In this document: positions 40,767-50,854 of the stretch, one piece after another
Layout of the letters: each line of letters starts with the position of its first letter
How positions within the stretch are numbered: the first letter of the stretch is position 1
From: Clostridium celatum DSM 1785
Lineage (GTDB): Bacteria > Bacillota > Clostridia > Clostridiales > Clostridiaceae
Assembly: GCF_000320405.1 (NCBI RefSeq)
Contig: NZ_KB291607.1
Location: 1 to 64,000, forward strand
DNA length: 64,000 nucleotides
Reading direction: 5' to 3'
Program-made: the position numbers and the translations under genes
The notes under the pieces: model-generated
What the model was told of the DNA's origin: nothing
Database searches by the model: none
What the model saw: the letters and a program-made list of their open reading frames with translations, nothing else

Positions 40767-41742
40767 ATCGTTCTCCTACTAAAGCAACCTTTCTCATAAC
40801 TCTAAAGAATAAACATAATATTTTATTGGTCGCATTATAATATAATATTTTATATTCTATATCATTAGCTTTATATTTCTTTAGCATTATATAATTTTCT
40901 TTTAATAATTTAATATCCTTTTTATAAAAAGCTAAATTCATTAAATACTTAGCATATACAATTTCAAGTCTCTCTAAATATTTATTAAGTTCATCATCTG
41001 ATAAAATAATATTAAGCATATGTTTTCTTATCTGCTTATATCCTAATAAATTTTTAACTTCAAGATTAAAATCTCCTTTTAGTTGTGATAATGAATTTTC
41101 TTGTCTTATATATTTCATAAGTGGTTTATCTATAAATCCAGATTTCCCCTTATAAGCTAACGGAAGCAATAATTGCAAATTTTGACCATATTTAGATTCA
41201 TAAATATTTCTATCCTTATAGAATTCAAATAGTTTTGAGCTTCTTAGCATATAACTTCCCGCCCAATTATTAGTTTTTGCTTCAATTAAATCATCAAATA
41301 TATATATATTATTTTTTTCATCATCATTAACAACAAATAGGTTTGTTTCATTATTTAAGTTTTCTTCGCTAACATAATATCCATTTGTTCTTACAATATC
41401 ATACTCTTTATTATCTTCTAAAAACCTTACCTTTTCTTCAATTGAATTAGGCATAAGATAATCATCTATATCCAATAATGTAAGATATTTTCCTGTAACA
41501 TGCTTAAGGCCACTATTTATAGCCCCTCCTGCTCCTTTATTTTGCTGATATATATATTTAAATTTAATATTTTTTTCCTTAAACTTTAACCTTTCTAATT
41601 TAATTATTTCTTCTGATTTATCTACTGATCCATCATTAACTAAAATAACTTCAATATTATTATAACTTTGGTTTAAAATACTATTAAAACATCTATTAAT
41701 AAATTTTTCTCCATTAAAGCAAGGTATTACTATGCTAACCAT
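40759..41742 (-). CDS. GT2 glycosyltransferase
   Basis: A 327-residue enzyme with a GT-A domain: MVSIVIPCFNGEKFINRCF at the start, ILVNDGSVDKS and the metal-binding LLDIDDYLMPNSI (about residue 97). The C-terminal region is helical and basic, suited to peripheral membrane contact. It should add one sugar of the capsule repeat unit. It is the last transferase of the operon and overlaps the iron-sulfur oxidoreductase gene. Donor and acceptor cannot be predicted. Confidence 0.9.
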   Translation of the reverse strand: MVSIVIPCFNGEKFINRCFNSILNQSYNNIEVILVNDGSVDKSEEIIKLERLKFKEKNIKFKYIYQQNKGAGGAINSGLKHVTGKYLTLLDIDDYLMPNSIEEKVRFLEDNKEYDIVRTNGYYVSEENLNNETNLFVVNDDEKNNIYIFDDLIEAKTNNWAGSYMLRSSKLFEFYKDRNIYESKYGQNLQLLLPLAYKGKSGFIDKPLMKYIRQENSLSQLKGDFNLEVKNLLGYKQIRKHMLNIILSDDELNKYLERLEIVYAKYLMNLAFYKKDIKLLKENYIMLKKYKANDIEYKILYYNATNKILCLFFRVMRKVALVGERYD

Positions 41743-41921
41743 ATTTTTTCTCCTAATTACACTATTACTTATTTCATTTACTATTAGCTTATAAAACTTT
41801 ATAAGCTAATTTTCTAATAATATTTTTATTATTTTATAAAACTCATCTAACTTAATAATTCGTAACACTTGTTTTTCTCAAATATTTCATAATTGAAAAT
41901 CAAAAGCTACTTTTTATTTCA

Positions 41922-43442
41922 TTACTGTCTACTTTTTATTAAATTTATGACTATATCTAAAACATATTTAAATTCTTTACTTCTACTAAATATAATAAAA
42001 TTAATAAAATTAGGTAAAATAATACATATAATTGCCTTAATCGCAATATTTACAAAAGGATTTACTATATTTATCAGCTCACATATATAATAAGAAATAA
42101 TCATGTGTAAGATTCCCATGAATACATAGATAAAATATTTTTTAAAATAATGAAAAACTGATTTTTTAAAAACTTTTTTGAAGATTACCAACGGCCTATA
42201 CCAATCTGCAGTTAAAAGACTTCCAATTATACTTCCAAGAACTACTCCAAACACGCCAAAATATTTTGCTAAAACTACTGATGAAGCTAAGTTTATAATT
42301 GAAAATCCAAATGGAACCCATATATCCTCTGTGTAAATACCTGCAGCACTCTTCATTGTTATTATAGGCATTCTTAATCCTGTTAAGAAATTATTTATTA
42401 CAATAACAGCTACTACAGGAAAAGAAAATAAATATGATTCTCCTATCCAAATTTTTATAAAAGGATTAAATAAACATATAAAGCATACCGCTTCAAAACT
42501 ATACAATACAAATGAAATAAAAAACAATACATCAAATATTTCTAAACACTTATCTTCATTTTCTTTAGCCACTAGATTTCCAAAACCAGATGTTATTGCT
42601 CCAAATAATATTCCAATATATCCATTAACTAGATTTCTTAACATGATATAATTAGAGTAAATACCTACTGATACCAAGCTTATAAATTTAGAAATTATAA
42701 GATTATCCGTTGAATTTACACAAAAATCACCTATTTTAGCTGATATTAATCCGAATATATTTTTCTTAATTATTTTACTTTCATTTTCTGGGATTTTATC
42801 TTTTGAGTTAAAATTAATATCCTTATATTCATTAGTAATAAATCTATTTTGTAAATAATTAAGTAATATAGATGAAGCTATTTGTAAAAATAAATATCCT
42901 ATATAATTTTTGAATATTAATAAATATATAATTTGTAAAATTTCAGTTGTTGTATTAATTTTTAATTGAATTGGAACTATTTTATATGCATTTTGGTCTG
43001 ATGAAATTAAAGTCGTTTTATATGATAGAAAATATCCAACAACTATATTTATTAAATACATAAAATAAATATAGCCTATTTCTGGTGGTTGCTGACTTGG
43101 ATCAACGAAAAAATCTAAATAATTATATAATATTGTTCCTATTACTAATATTACTATCCCTATTACTCTATAAGCCTTTCTATATAAACTCATTAATGAA
43201 CTAATAAGTTTAGTATCATTATTAGCTATAGGCTTATATAAACTAAATCCTATAGCAGTACTTATTCCTAATTCAGAAATAGACAATAATCCAAATATAT
43301 TTTGTAATAATCCTGATATTCCTAAATACGTAGCCCCTAATGTATATATAAAAACTGTTCTGGATATAAATCCTAAAATGCTTATGATAATATTGTTTGA
43401 TAGTGCAAAAAAAATGTTTTTTATAGACTTTTGTACCCTCAT
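41922..43442 (-). CDS. Wzx-type polysaccharide flippase
   Basis: A 506-residue membrane protein with about twelve to fourteen hydrophobic segments in the MATE/PST arrangement: FFALSNNIIISILGFISRTV at the start and GATYLGISGLLQNIFGLLSI next, as in oligosaccharide transporters. It should flip the undecaprenyl-linked repeat unit to the outer face before EpsG-type polymerisation. It lies 15 bp after the pyruvyltransferase gene; about 180 bp of gene-free sequence follow. Confidence 0.9.
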   Translation of the reverse strand: MRVQKSIKNIFFALSNNIIISILGFISRTVFIYTLGATYLGISGLLQNIFGLLSISELGISTAIGFSLYKPIANNDTKLISSLMSLYRKAYRVIGIVILVIGTILYNYLDFFVDPSQQPPEIGYIYFMYLINIVVGYFLSYKTTLISSDQNAYKIVPIQLKINTTTEILQIIYLLIFKNYIGYLFLQIASSILLNYLQNRFITNEYKDINFNSKDKIPENESKIIKKNIFGLISAKIGDFCVNSTDNLIISKFISLVSVGIYSNYIMLRNLVNGYIGILFGAITSGFGNLVAKENEDKCLEIFDVLFFISFVLYSFEAVCFICLFNPFIKIWIGESYLFSFPVVAVIVINNFLTGLRMPIITMKSAAGIYTEDIWVPFGFSIINLASSVVLAKYFGVFGVVLGSIIGSLLTADWYRPLVIFKKVFKKSVFHYFKKYFIYVFMGILHMIISYYICELINIVNPFVNIAIKAIICIILPNFINFIIFSRSKEFKYVLDIVINLIKSRQ

Positions 43443-43457
43443 TTTATCTTCCTTTTT

Positions 43458-44642
43458 TTATTCATTCATTAAAATTTTTAATTCTTTTGCTGCATCCAAT
43501 GATTTTTCTTTATATGAAGACATAAATTTATCCAAATGTCCTTTTATTTTATCTTCATTACACTTCATCCATTCAAATGCTCTTGTTAAATCTTTTTCAC
43601 TTTCTAGTGCTTGTACTGGTATAACATAATTCTCATATTCTCCAAATATATCCTTAGCTATTCCTTTTGCTTTTATTGAATATCCTACTACTAAAGTTGG
43701 AACACCTGTAGCATAAGCTGCTATTGTAGAGTGTGTTCTTGCTCCAATAAACATTCTACATCTTGATATATATCCCTTTAAAACTTCACAATTATCATCT
43801 TCTATTACTATCACCCTACCAGTATGTTTAAATTTATTATATAATTCCATAGATGGAATCCTATCATCATTATTATCTTCCCAAATTACATGTGGAATAA
43901 GTGCAATATTCATATCAGTATTTTTAATTATATCTTCTATTAATACTTCATAATTTTTCATAGTAATTCCACTTATTTTTTCATTTTTCATTATCATAGG
44001 GCTTATATTTATACCTACTGTATTACCTTCTATAAATCCCTTTGGTAAGTCCTTATTAATCTTATTTAGTTGAAAAGCAGGATCTGGATATAATTTCACA
44101 TTTGCACCTATATCTTCTAACGCACTTAATGTTAATGTTTCTCTAGTAATAATCAAATCATAGTTTCTTAAATCTTCTGCCATTTCTTCATCTATTTTAC
44201 TTGGTTCGACTGAGCATCCCCATAAAACAGTTTTTATACCTTTTTTTCTTAGCATATTATGTAACATAGTAAATCTTTGGTATCCTGGATAACAATAGTT
44301 ATCTCCCCCAATTGATAATGCTATTGTACTTTTATCTTGTCCATAAAATGTATCTCTATATTCTAACTCTTCTGATTTTAGTCTATTATTAAATAACTTT
44401 ATATTTAAATACGCATTAGCATATGCTAATGTTAATTTACTAACTCTATTTTTTTCATCAACAACATTAACAACCTTATCTAAGTTATACTTTTTATCCT
44501 CATTTCTTCCACCTGATGCTAATGTAACAATTGCATTATCATATTTATTTCTTAATATTTTAGCTGTTGATCTTACTATTGCCTCACATCCATGATTTCC
44601 ACTTCCATTATGTCCATATAAAAAGAATCTATTTTTACTCAT
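43458..44642 (-). CDS. Polysaccharide pyruvyl transferase family protein
   Basis: About 394 residues from ATG 44642 (MSKNRFFLYGHNGSGNHGCE), preferred because GGAGG lies 5 bp upstream; an earlier start adds nine residues. The NGSGNHGCEAIV opening, SIGGDNYCYPGY, SGARTHS-like GARTHSTIAAYATGVP and VGYSIKAKGI are the CsaB/PssM family pattern. It should add a pyruvate ketal from PEP to a sugar of the repeat unit, giving the polymer negative charge and possibly an SLH-type ligand. The FrhB-like gene nearby is a frequent companion. Confidence 0.9.
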   Translation of the reverse strand: MSKNRFFLYGHNGSGNHGCEAIVRSTAKILRNKYDNAIVTLASGGRNEDKKYNLDKVVNVVDEKNRVSKLTLAYANAYLNIKLFNNRLKSEELEYRDTFYGQDKSTIALSIGGDNYCYPGYQRFTMLHNMLRKKGIKTVLWGCSVEPSKIDEEMAEDLRNYDLIITRETLTLSALEDIGANVKLYPDPAFQLNKINKDLPKGFIEGNTVGINISPMIMKNEKISGITMKNYEVLIEDIIKNTDMNIALIPHVIWEDNNDDRIPSMELYNKFKHTGRVIVIEDDNCEVLKGYISRCRMFIGARTHSTIAAYATGVPTLVVGYSIKAKGIAKDIFGEYENYVIPVQALESEKDLTRAFEWMKCNEDKIKGHLDKFMSSYKEKSLDAAKELKILMNE

Positions 44643-44658
44643 ACTTACCTCCAAATTT

Positions 44659-45639
44659 CTATTTACCAAATTTTTTATTCATAATAAATTTATATATATT
44701 GCATGAATAGGATAATACTATAAATACTATTTTCTCATTACTATTAATACTTTTATTAATTATTAACTCTCTTCTATATCTAGCTAATAATTTTTTCGTT
44801 TCATTCATATATAAAACACTACTCTTTTTCTTCCACTTACTATCTATTTGTTTTTTATCAGAAATATACTTAATAACTTGAGAAATTACTCCGTAAAATG
44901 AAGTATCCCATATACTTGGAATTTTTAACTTTATAAATTCTAAAATATCATAGGCAGCTTTTATACTATCTCTACTTGGCTCTTTAATAAACTTAGCCAT
45001 AGCACCTATGCCCTCTCTATGTAAGTAATAATATCTACATCTAGTTGTAAATACAACATTACCAGCTTTGTATATAGCTTTATAACTAAAAATTAAATCT
45101 TCATATACTTTTAATTCTGGAAAATACAAATCATTTTCAAATAAAGATTTGTGTATTAATTTACCACAAGGTCCACCATTTAAATTTTTAAATTCAAATA
45201 ATTCCTTTAAAGCTTTAGTAGAAGAATAGATTCCATTCTTCATTTCCTTCATTGAAATTAAAGTACCATCTTCCTTTACAGATCGTATTCCACATATACT
45301 CATTTTTACATTATTATTTACACATTCATCATATAAAACCTTCAAATAATTCGAATCAATATAATCATCACAATCAATAAAGCATATATATTCTCCTACT
45401 GCACTATTAATTCCTATATTTCTTGCATTACTTACTCCAGAATTATTTTGATGTATTACATTTATTCTTTGATCCTTCTTGGCTAATTCCTCACATACTT
45501 GTCCACTGTTATCACTTGAACCATCATTTACTACTATTATCTCAAATTCCTTTAAAGTTTGTTTTTGTAAGTTTTTTAAACAACTTTTTATATATTTTTC
45601 TCCATTATATACTGGAACTATAACACTAATTTTAACCAT
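44659..45639 (-). CDS. GT2 glycosyltransferase (capsule)
   Basis: A 326-residue GT-A enzyme: VKISVIVPVYNGEKYIKSCL, VVNDGSSDNSGQVCEELA, and the DxD-equivalent FIDCDDYIDSNYLKVLY. A C-terminal helical region ends in a short hydrophobic patch. It overlaps the extended start of the pyruvyltransferase gene and follows the next transferase by 10 bp. The sugar specificity is not predictable. Confidence 0.9.
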   Translation of the reverse strand: MVKISVIVPVYNGEKYIKSCLKNLQKQTLKEFEIIVVNDGSSDNSGQVCEELAKKDQRINVIHQNNSGVSNARNIGINSAVGEYICFIDCDDYIDSNYLKVLYDECVNNNVKMSICGIRSVKEDGTLISMKEMKNGIYSSTKALKELFEFKNLNGGPCGKLIHKSLFENDLYFPELKVYEDLIFSYKAIYKAGNVVFTTRCRYYYLHREGIGAMAKFIKEPSRDSIKAAYDILEFIKLKIPSIWDTSFYGVISQVIKYISDKKQIDSKWKKKSSVLYMNETKKLLARYRRELIINKSINSNEKIVFIVLSYSCNIYKFIMNKKFGK

Positions 45640-45649
45640 ATTATTTACC

Positions 45650-46555
45650 TTAATTGGCGAATTGCCTCTTTCTTCTTAGTGATAAAATATATCCAAAAGG
45701 TAATGCTATTAGTGTTAACAACTTTGCATTACTTTTAAATATATAACTACATTCTTTACCTATAATAGATAAAGCTATATGCTGACATGCATAATTAAAT
45801 CTATCTTTAAATCCTTTAGTAAATTTTAATTTATGATTATATAACATAGCATATCCCATTGGATTATTTTTTAATAAATTCCAATTTCCTCTTGTCAAAC
45901 CATCCTCTAAATAATCACATATATATATGATATCTTTATGCCATCTTACTTTATATCCACTTAATGACATTTCATTTAAAACTATCTCTTCAGGTGAAAA
46001 TTTCTCTCCATTCCAAACCTCAAACGGAAAATTTTTTAATATTTTTATTTTATATGCCTCACACATATCTGCATCTAAATTATATTTACTTCTATCTATA
46101 TTAGTCGCATCTAAATAACCTATACTTTCATCAATATTAGGTTCGATTCCTTTAATATATTTCATATTAGGAAATGCTCTAGCTGCGCCTACTGCAACTA
46201 TATCCTCTACTTCATCTACTTCTTTTATCCATATTTCTAATTTTTTTATTGCATCTTCTAGTAAATAATCATCCGAATCAACCATAAAAAAATACTTTCC
46301 TTTAGCTAGTTCTACTCCCTTATTTATAGCTCGTGGCTTTCCACCATTCTCAAATTTATAATACCTTATATTAAATTTATTATCACTTTTACACCAAGTA
46401 TTAAATAAATCTTCTGTGTTATCACTAGATCCATCATCTATAACAAGCCACTCAAAATTAAATGAACTTTGAGCTTTTAGTGACTTATATAATTTTTCAA
46501 TAATATATCCTCTATTATAAGTAGGAGTAAAAACTGTTATTAATATGTTATCCAT
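45650..46555 (-). CDS. GT2 glycosyltransferase (capsule)
   Basis: A 301-residue enzyme starting ILITVFTPTYNRGYIIEKLY. It has VIDDGSSDNTEDLFNTW, MVDSDDYLLEDAI and a conserved ENGGKPRAINKGVELAKG, a variant subgroup distinct from its neighbours. ETDE-like acceptor-side residues lie in SPEEIVLNEM. One basic C-terminal segment is present. It starts 1 bp after the upstream transferase ends, so translation is coupled. Confidence 0.9.
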   Translation of the reverse strand: MDNILITVFTPTYNRGYIIEKLYKSLKAQSSFNFEWLVIDDGSSDNTEDLFNTWCKSDNKFNIRYYKFENGGKPRAINKGVELAKGKYFFMVDSDDYLLEDAIKKLEIWIKEVDEVEDIVAVGAARAFPNMKYIKGIEPNIDESIGYLDATNIDRSKYNLDADMCEAYKIKILKNFPFEVWNGEKFSPEEIVLNEMSLSGYKVRWHKDIIYICDYLEDGLTRGNWNLLKNNPMGYAMLYNHKLKFTKGFKDRFNYACQHIALSIIGKECSYIFKSNAKLLTLIALPFGYILSLRRKRQFAN

Positions 46556-46556
46556 C

Positions 46557-47597
46557 TTAAATTTTCCCCTTTAAAACTCCATATCTAATTTTTCTATAAA
46601 TAACTTCTATTCTTTTCCTTATATACAGCAATATCAATAATACAAAACTGCTCTTGCTTTTTATTAAAAGTATAATTATCCTTTTAAATAAATTTTGATT
46701 ATCACTAGTTAAACTCATTACAATTCTTTGATCACCATAAATTCTATTAATTACTTTTTTATTTTTACTAAAAGAATAATCAAACTCCTCATATAAATAA
46801 CATAATGTAAAACTAGTTATAACTTTATTAATAATATTTTCATTATTAATATTTAACGAATTATTTTTACTAAGCATATTTTTAGCCTTTAAATTAATAA
46901 GTATCTGAGTAAAATAATCATTTTTAAAATTTATGCTAGTAGACGAATTTTCAGCATTTTGTAAATAATAGTAATATGATTCATTACAAAAATATATATC
47001 ATTAATATAATCATATAACGTTAAATAAAAATCTAAATCCTCTGCTAATTTAATATTTTTATCAAATTTCAGTCTTATTTTTTCTATTAAACTTCTCTTT
47101 ATCAATTTATTACTAACACACCCATATAGTCCTGTGCTAAACTGTTCTTCTACAAAATTATCCATTAAATCTTGTTTGTTTTTTAATCCGTTTAATGAAG
47201 GTATTATTTTACTTATACTATTATAATCTTTATCAACTTTTGTTAATCCAGTTAAAATTATATCTGGAGTATATTTATCAATTATCTTTTTTAATTCTTT
47301 AAACATATCTAAATCAATATAATCATCGCCATCAATAAATTGAATATATTTACCTTTTGCATGTTCTAATCCTATATTTCTTGCATTAGAAACTCCTGAA
47401 TTATTTATGCTTATTATCTGAATTCTATTATCTTTTCTAAAAAATTCATTACATATTTTTAAAGAATCATCACTAGACCCATCATCTACTATTATTAATT
47501 CAAAATCCTTAAATGTTTGATTAAGTATGGAATTTATAGATCTATTTAAATAATTCATCTTATTATACACAGGCATAATTATACTTATTTGAGTCAT
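46557..47597 (-). CDS. GT2 glycosyltransferase (capsule)
   Basis: A 346-residue enzyme with ISIIMPVYNKMNYLNRSI, IVDDGSSDDSLKICNEF and FIDGDDYIDLDMFKELK. The C-terminal third is lysine- and isoleucine-rich with a hydrophobic stretch around SFVLLILLYIRKR, probably membrane contact. It directly abuts the next upstream transferase (no gap), indicating strict co-translation. Confidence 0.9.
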   Translation of the reverse strand: MTQISIIMPVYNKMNYLNRSINSILNQTFKDFELIIVDDGSSDDSLKICNEFFRKDNRIQIISINNSGVSNARNIGLEHAKGKYIQFIDGDDYIDLDMFKELKKIIDKYTPDIILTGLTKVDKDYNSISKIIPSLNGLKNKQDLMDNFVEEQFSTGLYGCVSNKLIKRSLIEKIRLKFDKNIKLAEDLDFYLTLYDYINDIYFCNESYYYYLQNAENSSTSINFKNDYFTQILINLKAKNMLSKNNSLNINNENIINKVITSFTLCYLYEEFDYSFSKNKKVINRIYGDQRIVMSLTSDNQNLFKRIIILLIKSKSSFVLLILLYIRKRIEVIYRKIRYGVLKGKI

Positions 47598-48590
47598 CTA
47601 ATTTCCCACCCTAAATATATATTTATAATTTTCTTTCATACTAATTAATTTCTTATATAATATTGGATTTATATAAAATATAATAAATCTTATCTTGTCT
47701 TTTAATAATATTTTTTTATTTATAATTTCCAATAAAATCTTATTATACTGTTCAAAATACCTCTTATAGTCAATTTCATTATCCAATTCTTTTATTTTAA
47801 AATAATAACCAATATTTACATCACAATATTCTTTTAAACTTTTTATAAATAAGTCAACATATCCTACACTCTTAAACAAGCTACATCTTTCATATAAAAT
47901 ATCTAAATTAACAAGATTCTCTTTAGAAAACTTTTTGTTAGTTATAGACTGAGCAACTTGAATATATTTATATAATGGTTGTCCTAATAGATATATATTT
48001 AACTTTTTACTATATATTTGCGTACAAATCTGCTCATCTTCATGAATAGAGTTTATAAATCTTAGATTATTAAATATACTCTTTTTATAAATTTTATTCC
48101 AAATGCATACACACAAAGCATTTTTATGCTGACCTTCATAAATAAAATCCATGAACTCTTTACTGGTATATATTCCCTCTAAACCATTCATTAAATCTTT
48201 GTTATATAAAGAAATATTATCTTTTGTAAAATATTCAAAATTACAAGCACATATATCTACTTTTTGTTTAATAGCATTTTCATATAAAATTTCATACATA
48301 TTTTCTTCTATCCAATCGTCACTATCTAAAAAAGCTATCCATTGCCCAGTTGCCAAATCTAAACCTATATTTCTAGCAGAAGATACACCTTCATTTTCTT
48401 TATGAATAACTCTTATTCTACTATCACTCTTAGCATAATAATCACAAATTTCTCCACTTTTATCTGTTGAACCATCATTTATTAATAATATCTCTATATC
48501 TTTCATTGTTTGATTAATTGCACTTTCTATGCACTTATTTAAATACTTTTGTACATTATATACCGGTATAATAATACTTATTAATGCCAA
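47598..48590 (-). CDS. GT2 glycosyltransferase (capsule)
   Basis: A 330-residue enzyme with ISIIIPVYNVQKYLNKCI, LINDGSTDKSGEICDYYA and FLDSDDWIEENMYEILY. IHEDEQICTQIY lies in the C-terminal acceptor region and carries the general-base-like acidic cluster seen in this CpsI/CpsJ-type group. It is closely similar in layout to the frameshifted transferase just upstream, suggesting duplication. Confidence 0.9.
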   Translation of the reverse strand: MALISIIIPVYNVQKYLNKCIESAINQTMKDIEILLINDGSTDKSGEICDYYAKSDSRIRVIHKENEGVSSARNIGLDLATGQWIAFLDSDDWIEENMYEILYENAIKQKVDICACNFEYFTKDNISLYNKDLMNGLEGIYTSKEFMDFIYEGQHKNALCVCIWNKIYKKSIFNNLRFINSIHEDEQICTQIYSKKLNIYLLGQPLYKYIQVAQSITNKKFSKENLVNLDILYERCSLFKSVGYVDLFIKSLKEYCDVNIGYYFKIKELDNEIDYKRYFEQYNKILLEIINKKILLKDKIRFIIFYINPILYKKLISMKENYKYIFRVGN

Positions 48591-48611
48591 TTAAAATCTC
48601 CGCCCTTTCAA

Positions 48612-49627
48612 TTATCTAGTATAAAATAATAAAGAGTATATCCAACTTAATTTATATTTTATTAATATAGTTACTATTTTTAATCCCTTAGACACTTGTG
48701 GTATTTTAAACTCTTTAAATATTTTTCTTACTCTATCATTACACATTATTTCTTTGCAATTTTTGCTCTTTTCTATAAATACGAGATTTGATTTTCCATT
48801 TTCTGATAGCATATTTAATGTAAAATACAACATATTAATCTTTATTTGTCTTGAAAAATCAAAGTCACTCTTGTTAAAATATTTTTCCATTCGTTCATTT
48901 ATTTTTATATATGAATCCCATTTATTTTTATTGTAAGTTGATGTCGTAGAATTGGGATTATAAAAATAATTATAAAAGTATTTATTTTTCATATAATAAA
49001 ATCTATTAGCATTATACATAGATTTAGATCCAAATATAGAATCCTCACAATAATGAATATCTTCATCATAAAATATATTATTTTTAATTAAAAATTCCCT
49101 TTTAAATAGACATGTACAATTTGATATTGTAGGTGGAAATTCTATATTTTCAAACATAATTAAACACGGGAATACTTCTTTTTTATTCTATCCTTATCAT
49201 AAAATCCACTCGATATTGGTTGAGATACATTGTATGATTTATCTACTCCCTTTTTAGAAAAATCACACATTATAAAATCCACATTAAATTCCTCTGCCTT
49301 TTCATACATACTCTTATACATATTAGATTCAATCCAATCATCTGAATCTATAAAGCTTATATATTTACCACTTGCTAACCTAATTCCATCATTTCTAGCA
49401 GCTGCTACACGAGAGTTTTTTTTATGTATAACCTTTATTCTACTATCTCTTCTTACGTATTCATCACAAATACTCGCGCTTGAATCTGTAGATCCATCAT
49501 TCACTAATATTACTTCAATCTCTTTCATCTCTTGATTTAATATACTATCTACACATCTTTTTAAATATTTTTCAACATTATATACTGGAACAATTACACT
49601 TATAATAGGTAAACTATCGAATACCAT
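48612..49627 (-). pseudogene. GT2 glycosyltransferase (capsule), frameshifted
   Basis: Two frames form one transferase. The N-terminal piece has ISVIVPVYNVEKYLKRCV, LVNDGSTDSSASICDEYV and FIDSDDWIESNMYKSMY, then stops at 49160 after DRIKKKYSRV. A -1 step at AAAAAAG (49178-49184) gives KKEVFPCLIMFENIEF and joins the second piece, with HYCEDSIFGSKSMYN in the acceptor region. Restored length is about 338, normal for the family. As written, the product would lack its acceptor domain, removing one sugar from the repeat unit. Confidence 0.8.
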
Positions 49628-49653
49628 ACTTGTACTCCTTTTATTAATACTAT

Positions 49654-50844
49654 TTAAAACATTTCATATAATTTTTTTAACTCATATTTGTTACTATAAT
49701 CCGTGTTTCTTGAATTATTAGCTAACTTTTCTTTTAACTCTTTATTTCTATATAGCTTTTCTACTCCATTAGCAATGCCATCAATTGATAACTCACATAT
49801 ATATCCATCAATATTTTCTCTAACTTGACTTTTTGCTGTCGTATAATTTGTTATAATAACAGGCTTTCCAAGTATTTGAGCCTCACCTACAGTAACAGCT
49901 TTTCCTTCATATCTAGAAGGTTGTACATAAATATCACATACTTTCATATATGGATAAGGATTAGTTTTTTTACCTAATAATATAAAGCTATCTTTTAAGT
50001 TATTTTCTTCTATTAGTTCTTTTATAATAGCTTCATCTCCACCATATCCAACAACATACCATTTAATATTTGTAAATCCTCTGTCATGTAATACTCTTAA
50101 AGCCCTAACAGCATTATCAATGCCTTTAGCATGTGAAAGTCTTGCTACTGAAAGCAACTTAAAGCTATTATCTTTACTAATGTCATCATCTACCTTTTCT
50201 TCCGACATTCTTCTTATAAAATCAGGTGAAGTTATATTTTCCATTACCTTAACTTTATTATGTAAACTAGGATACTTTTTTAAGAAAGCATTTTTACATT
50301 CTTCTGATACTGCCATTATATAATCAAACTTATTCCACATTTTTAAGTCCATTTTTATATCAGTTTCTATTGTTGAATAATCTGTATGTATCCAAGCTAT
50401 TTTAGTTTTAGCTTTAACCTTTTCTGCAACGAAATAATGAGGCCAAAGATAGCTTATTGCTACATCATATTCTTTATCTAGCTTAGGTAAAAAAGGTAAT
50501 GCATATTTCCACATAAGCTGCATTTGAACTACACTTTCAGTATTATTCTTATTATCTTTTTTTGATAGTTCTCCAATTAATTTTGCTAATAATCTAGATG
50601 CTCCTAAAAATACTTTTCCTTCTTTTATAGTTTGTCCTATACCTTTTCTAAAAGTTGAATATGATTTGTGTTCTTCTAATAAATTAACTTTATCAGTTAA
50701 AAGATTCATAAAATCACCGGTATGTCTATATAACATTAAGTCAACTTCATTATTCTCATAATCGAAATTATTTAACATACTTATTAAACTTCTTTCAACT
50801 CCACCAACTTCCATATCAAAAGATGATATTAATATCTTCCTCAT
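49654..50844 (-). CDS. GT4 glycosyltransferase (capsule)
   Basis: A 396-residue GT-B enzyme. The N-terminal domain has SFDMEVGGVERSLISML; the C-terminal donor domain has SVARLSHAKGIDNAVRALRV, WYVVGYGGDEAIIKELI and VQPSRYEGKAVTVGEAQILG, the EGxxxxxxEA retaining motif. It should transfer a sugar from a nucleotide donor with retention of configuration. The upstream GT4 gene ends within its ribosome-binding site once that gene's frame is restored. Confidence 0.9.
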   Translation of the reverse strand: MRKILISSFDMEVGGVERSLISMLNNFDYENNEVDLMLYRHTGDFMNLLTDKVNLLEEHKSYSTFRKGIGQTIKEGKVFLGASRLLAKLIGELSKKDNKNNTESVVQMQLMWKYALPFLPKLDKEYDVAISYLWPHYFVAEKVKAKTKIAWIHTDYSTIETDIKMDLKMWNKFDYIMAVSEECKNAFLKKYPSLHNKVKVMENITSPDFIRRMSEEKVDDDISKDNSFKLLSVARLSHAKGIDNAVRALRVLHDRGFTNIKWYVVGYGGDEAIIKELIEENNLKDSFILLGKKTNPYPYMKVCDIYVQPSRYEGKAVTVGEAQILGKPVIITNYTTAKSQVRENIDGYICELSIDGIANGVEKLYRNKELKEKLANNSRNTDYSNKYELKKLYEMF

Positions 50845-50854
50845 AATTTCACTC

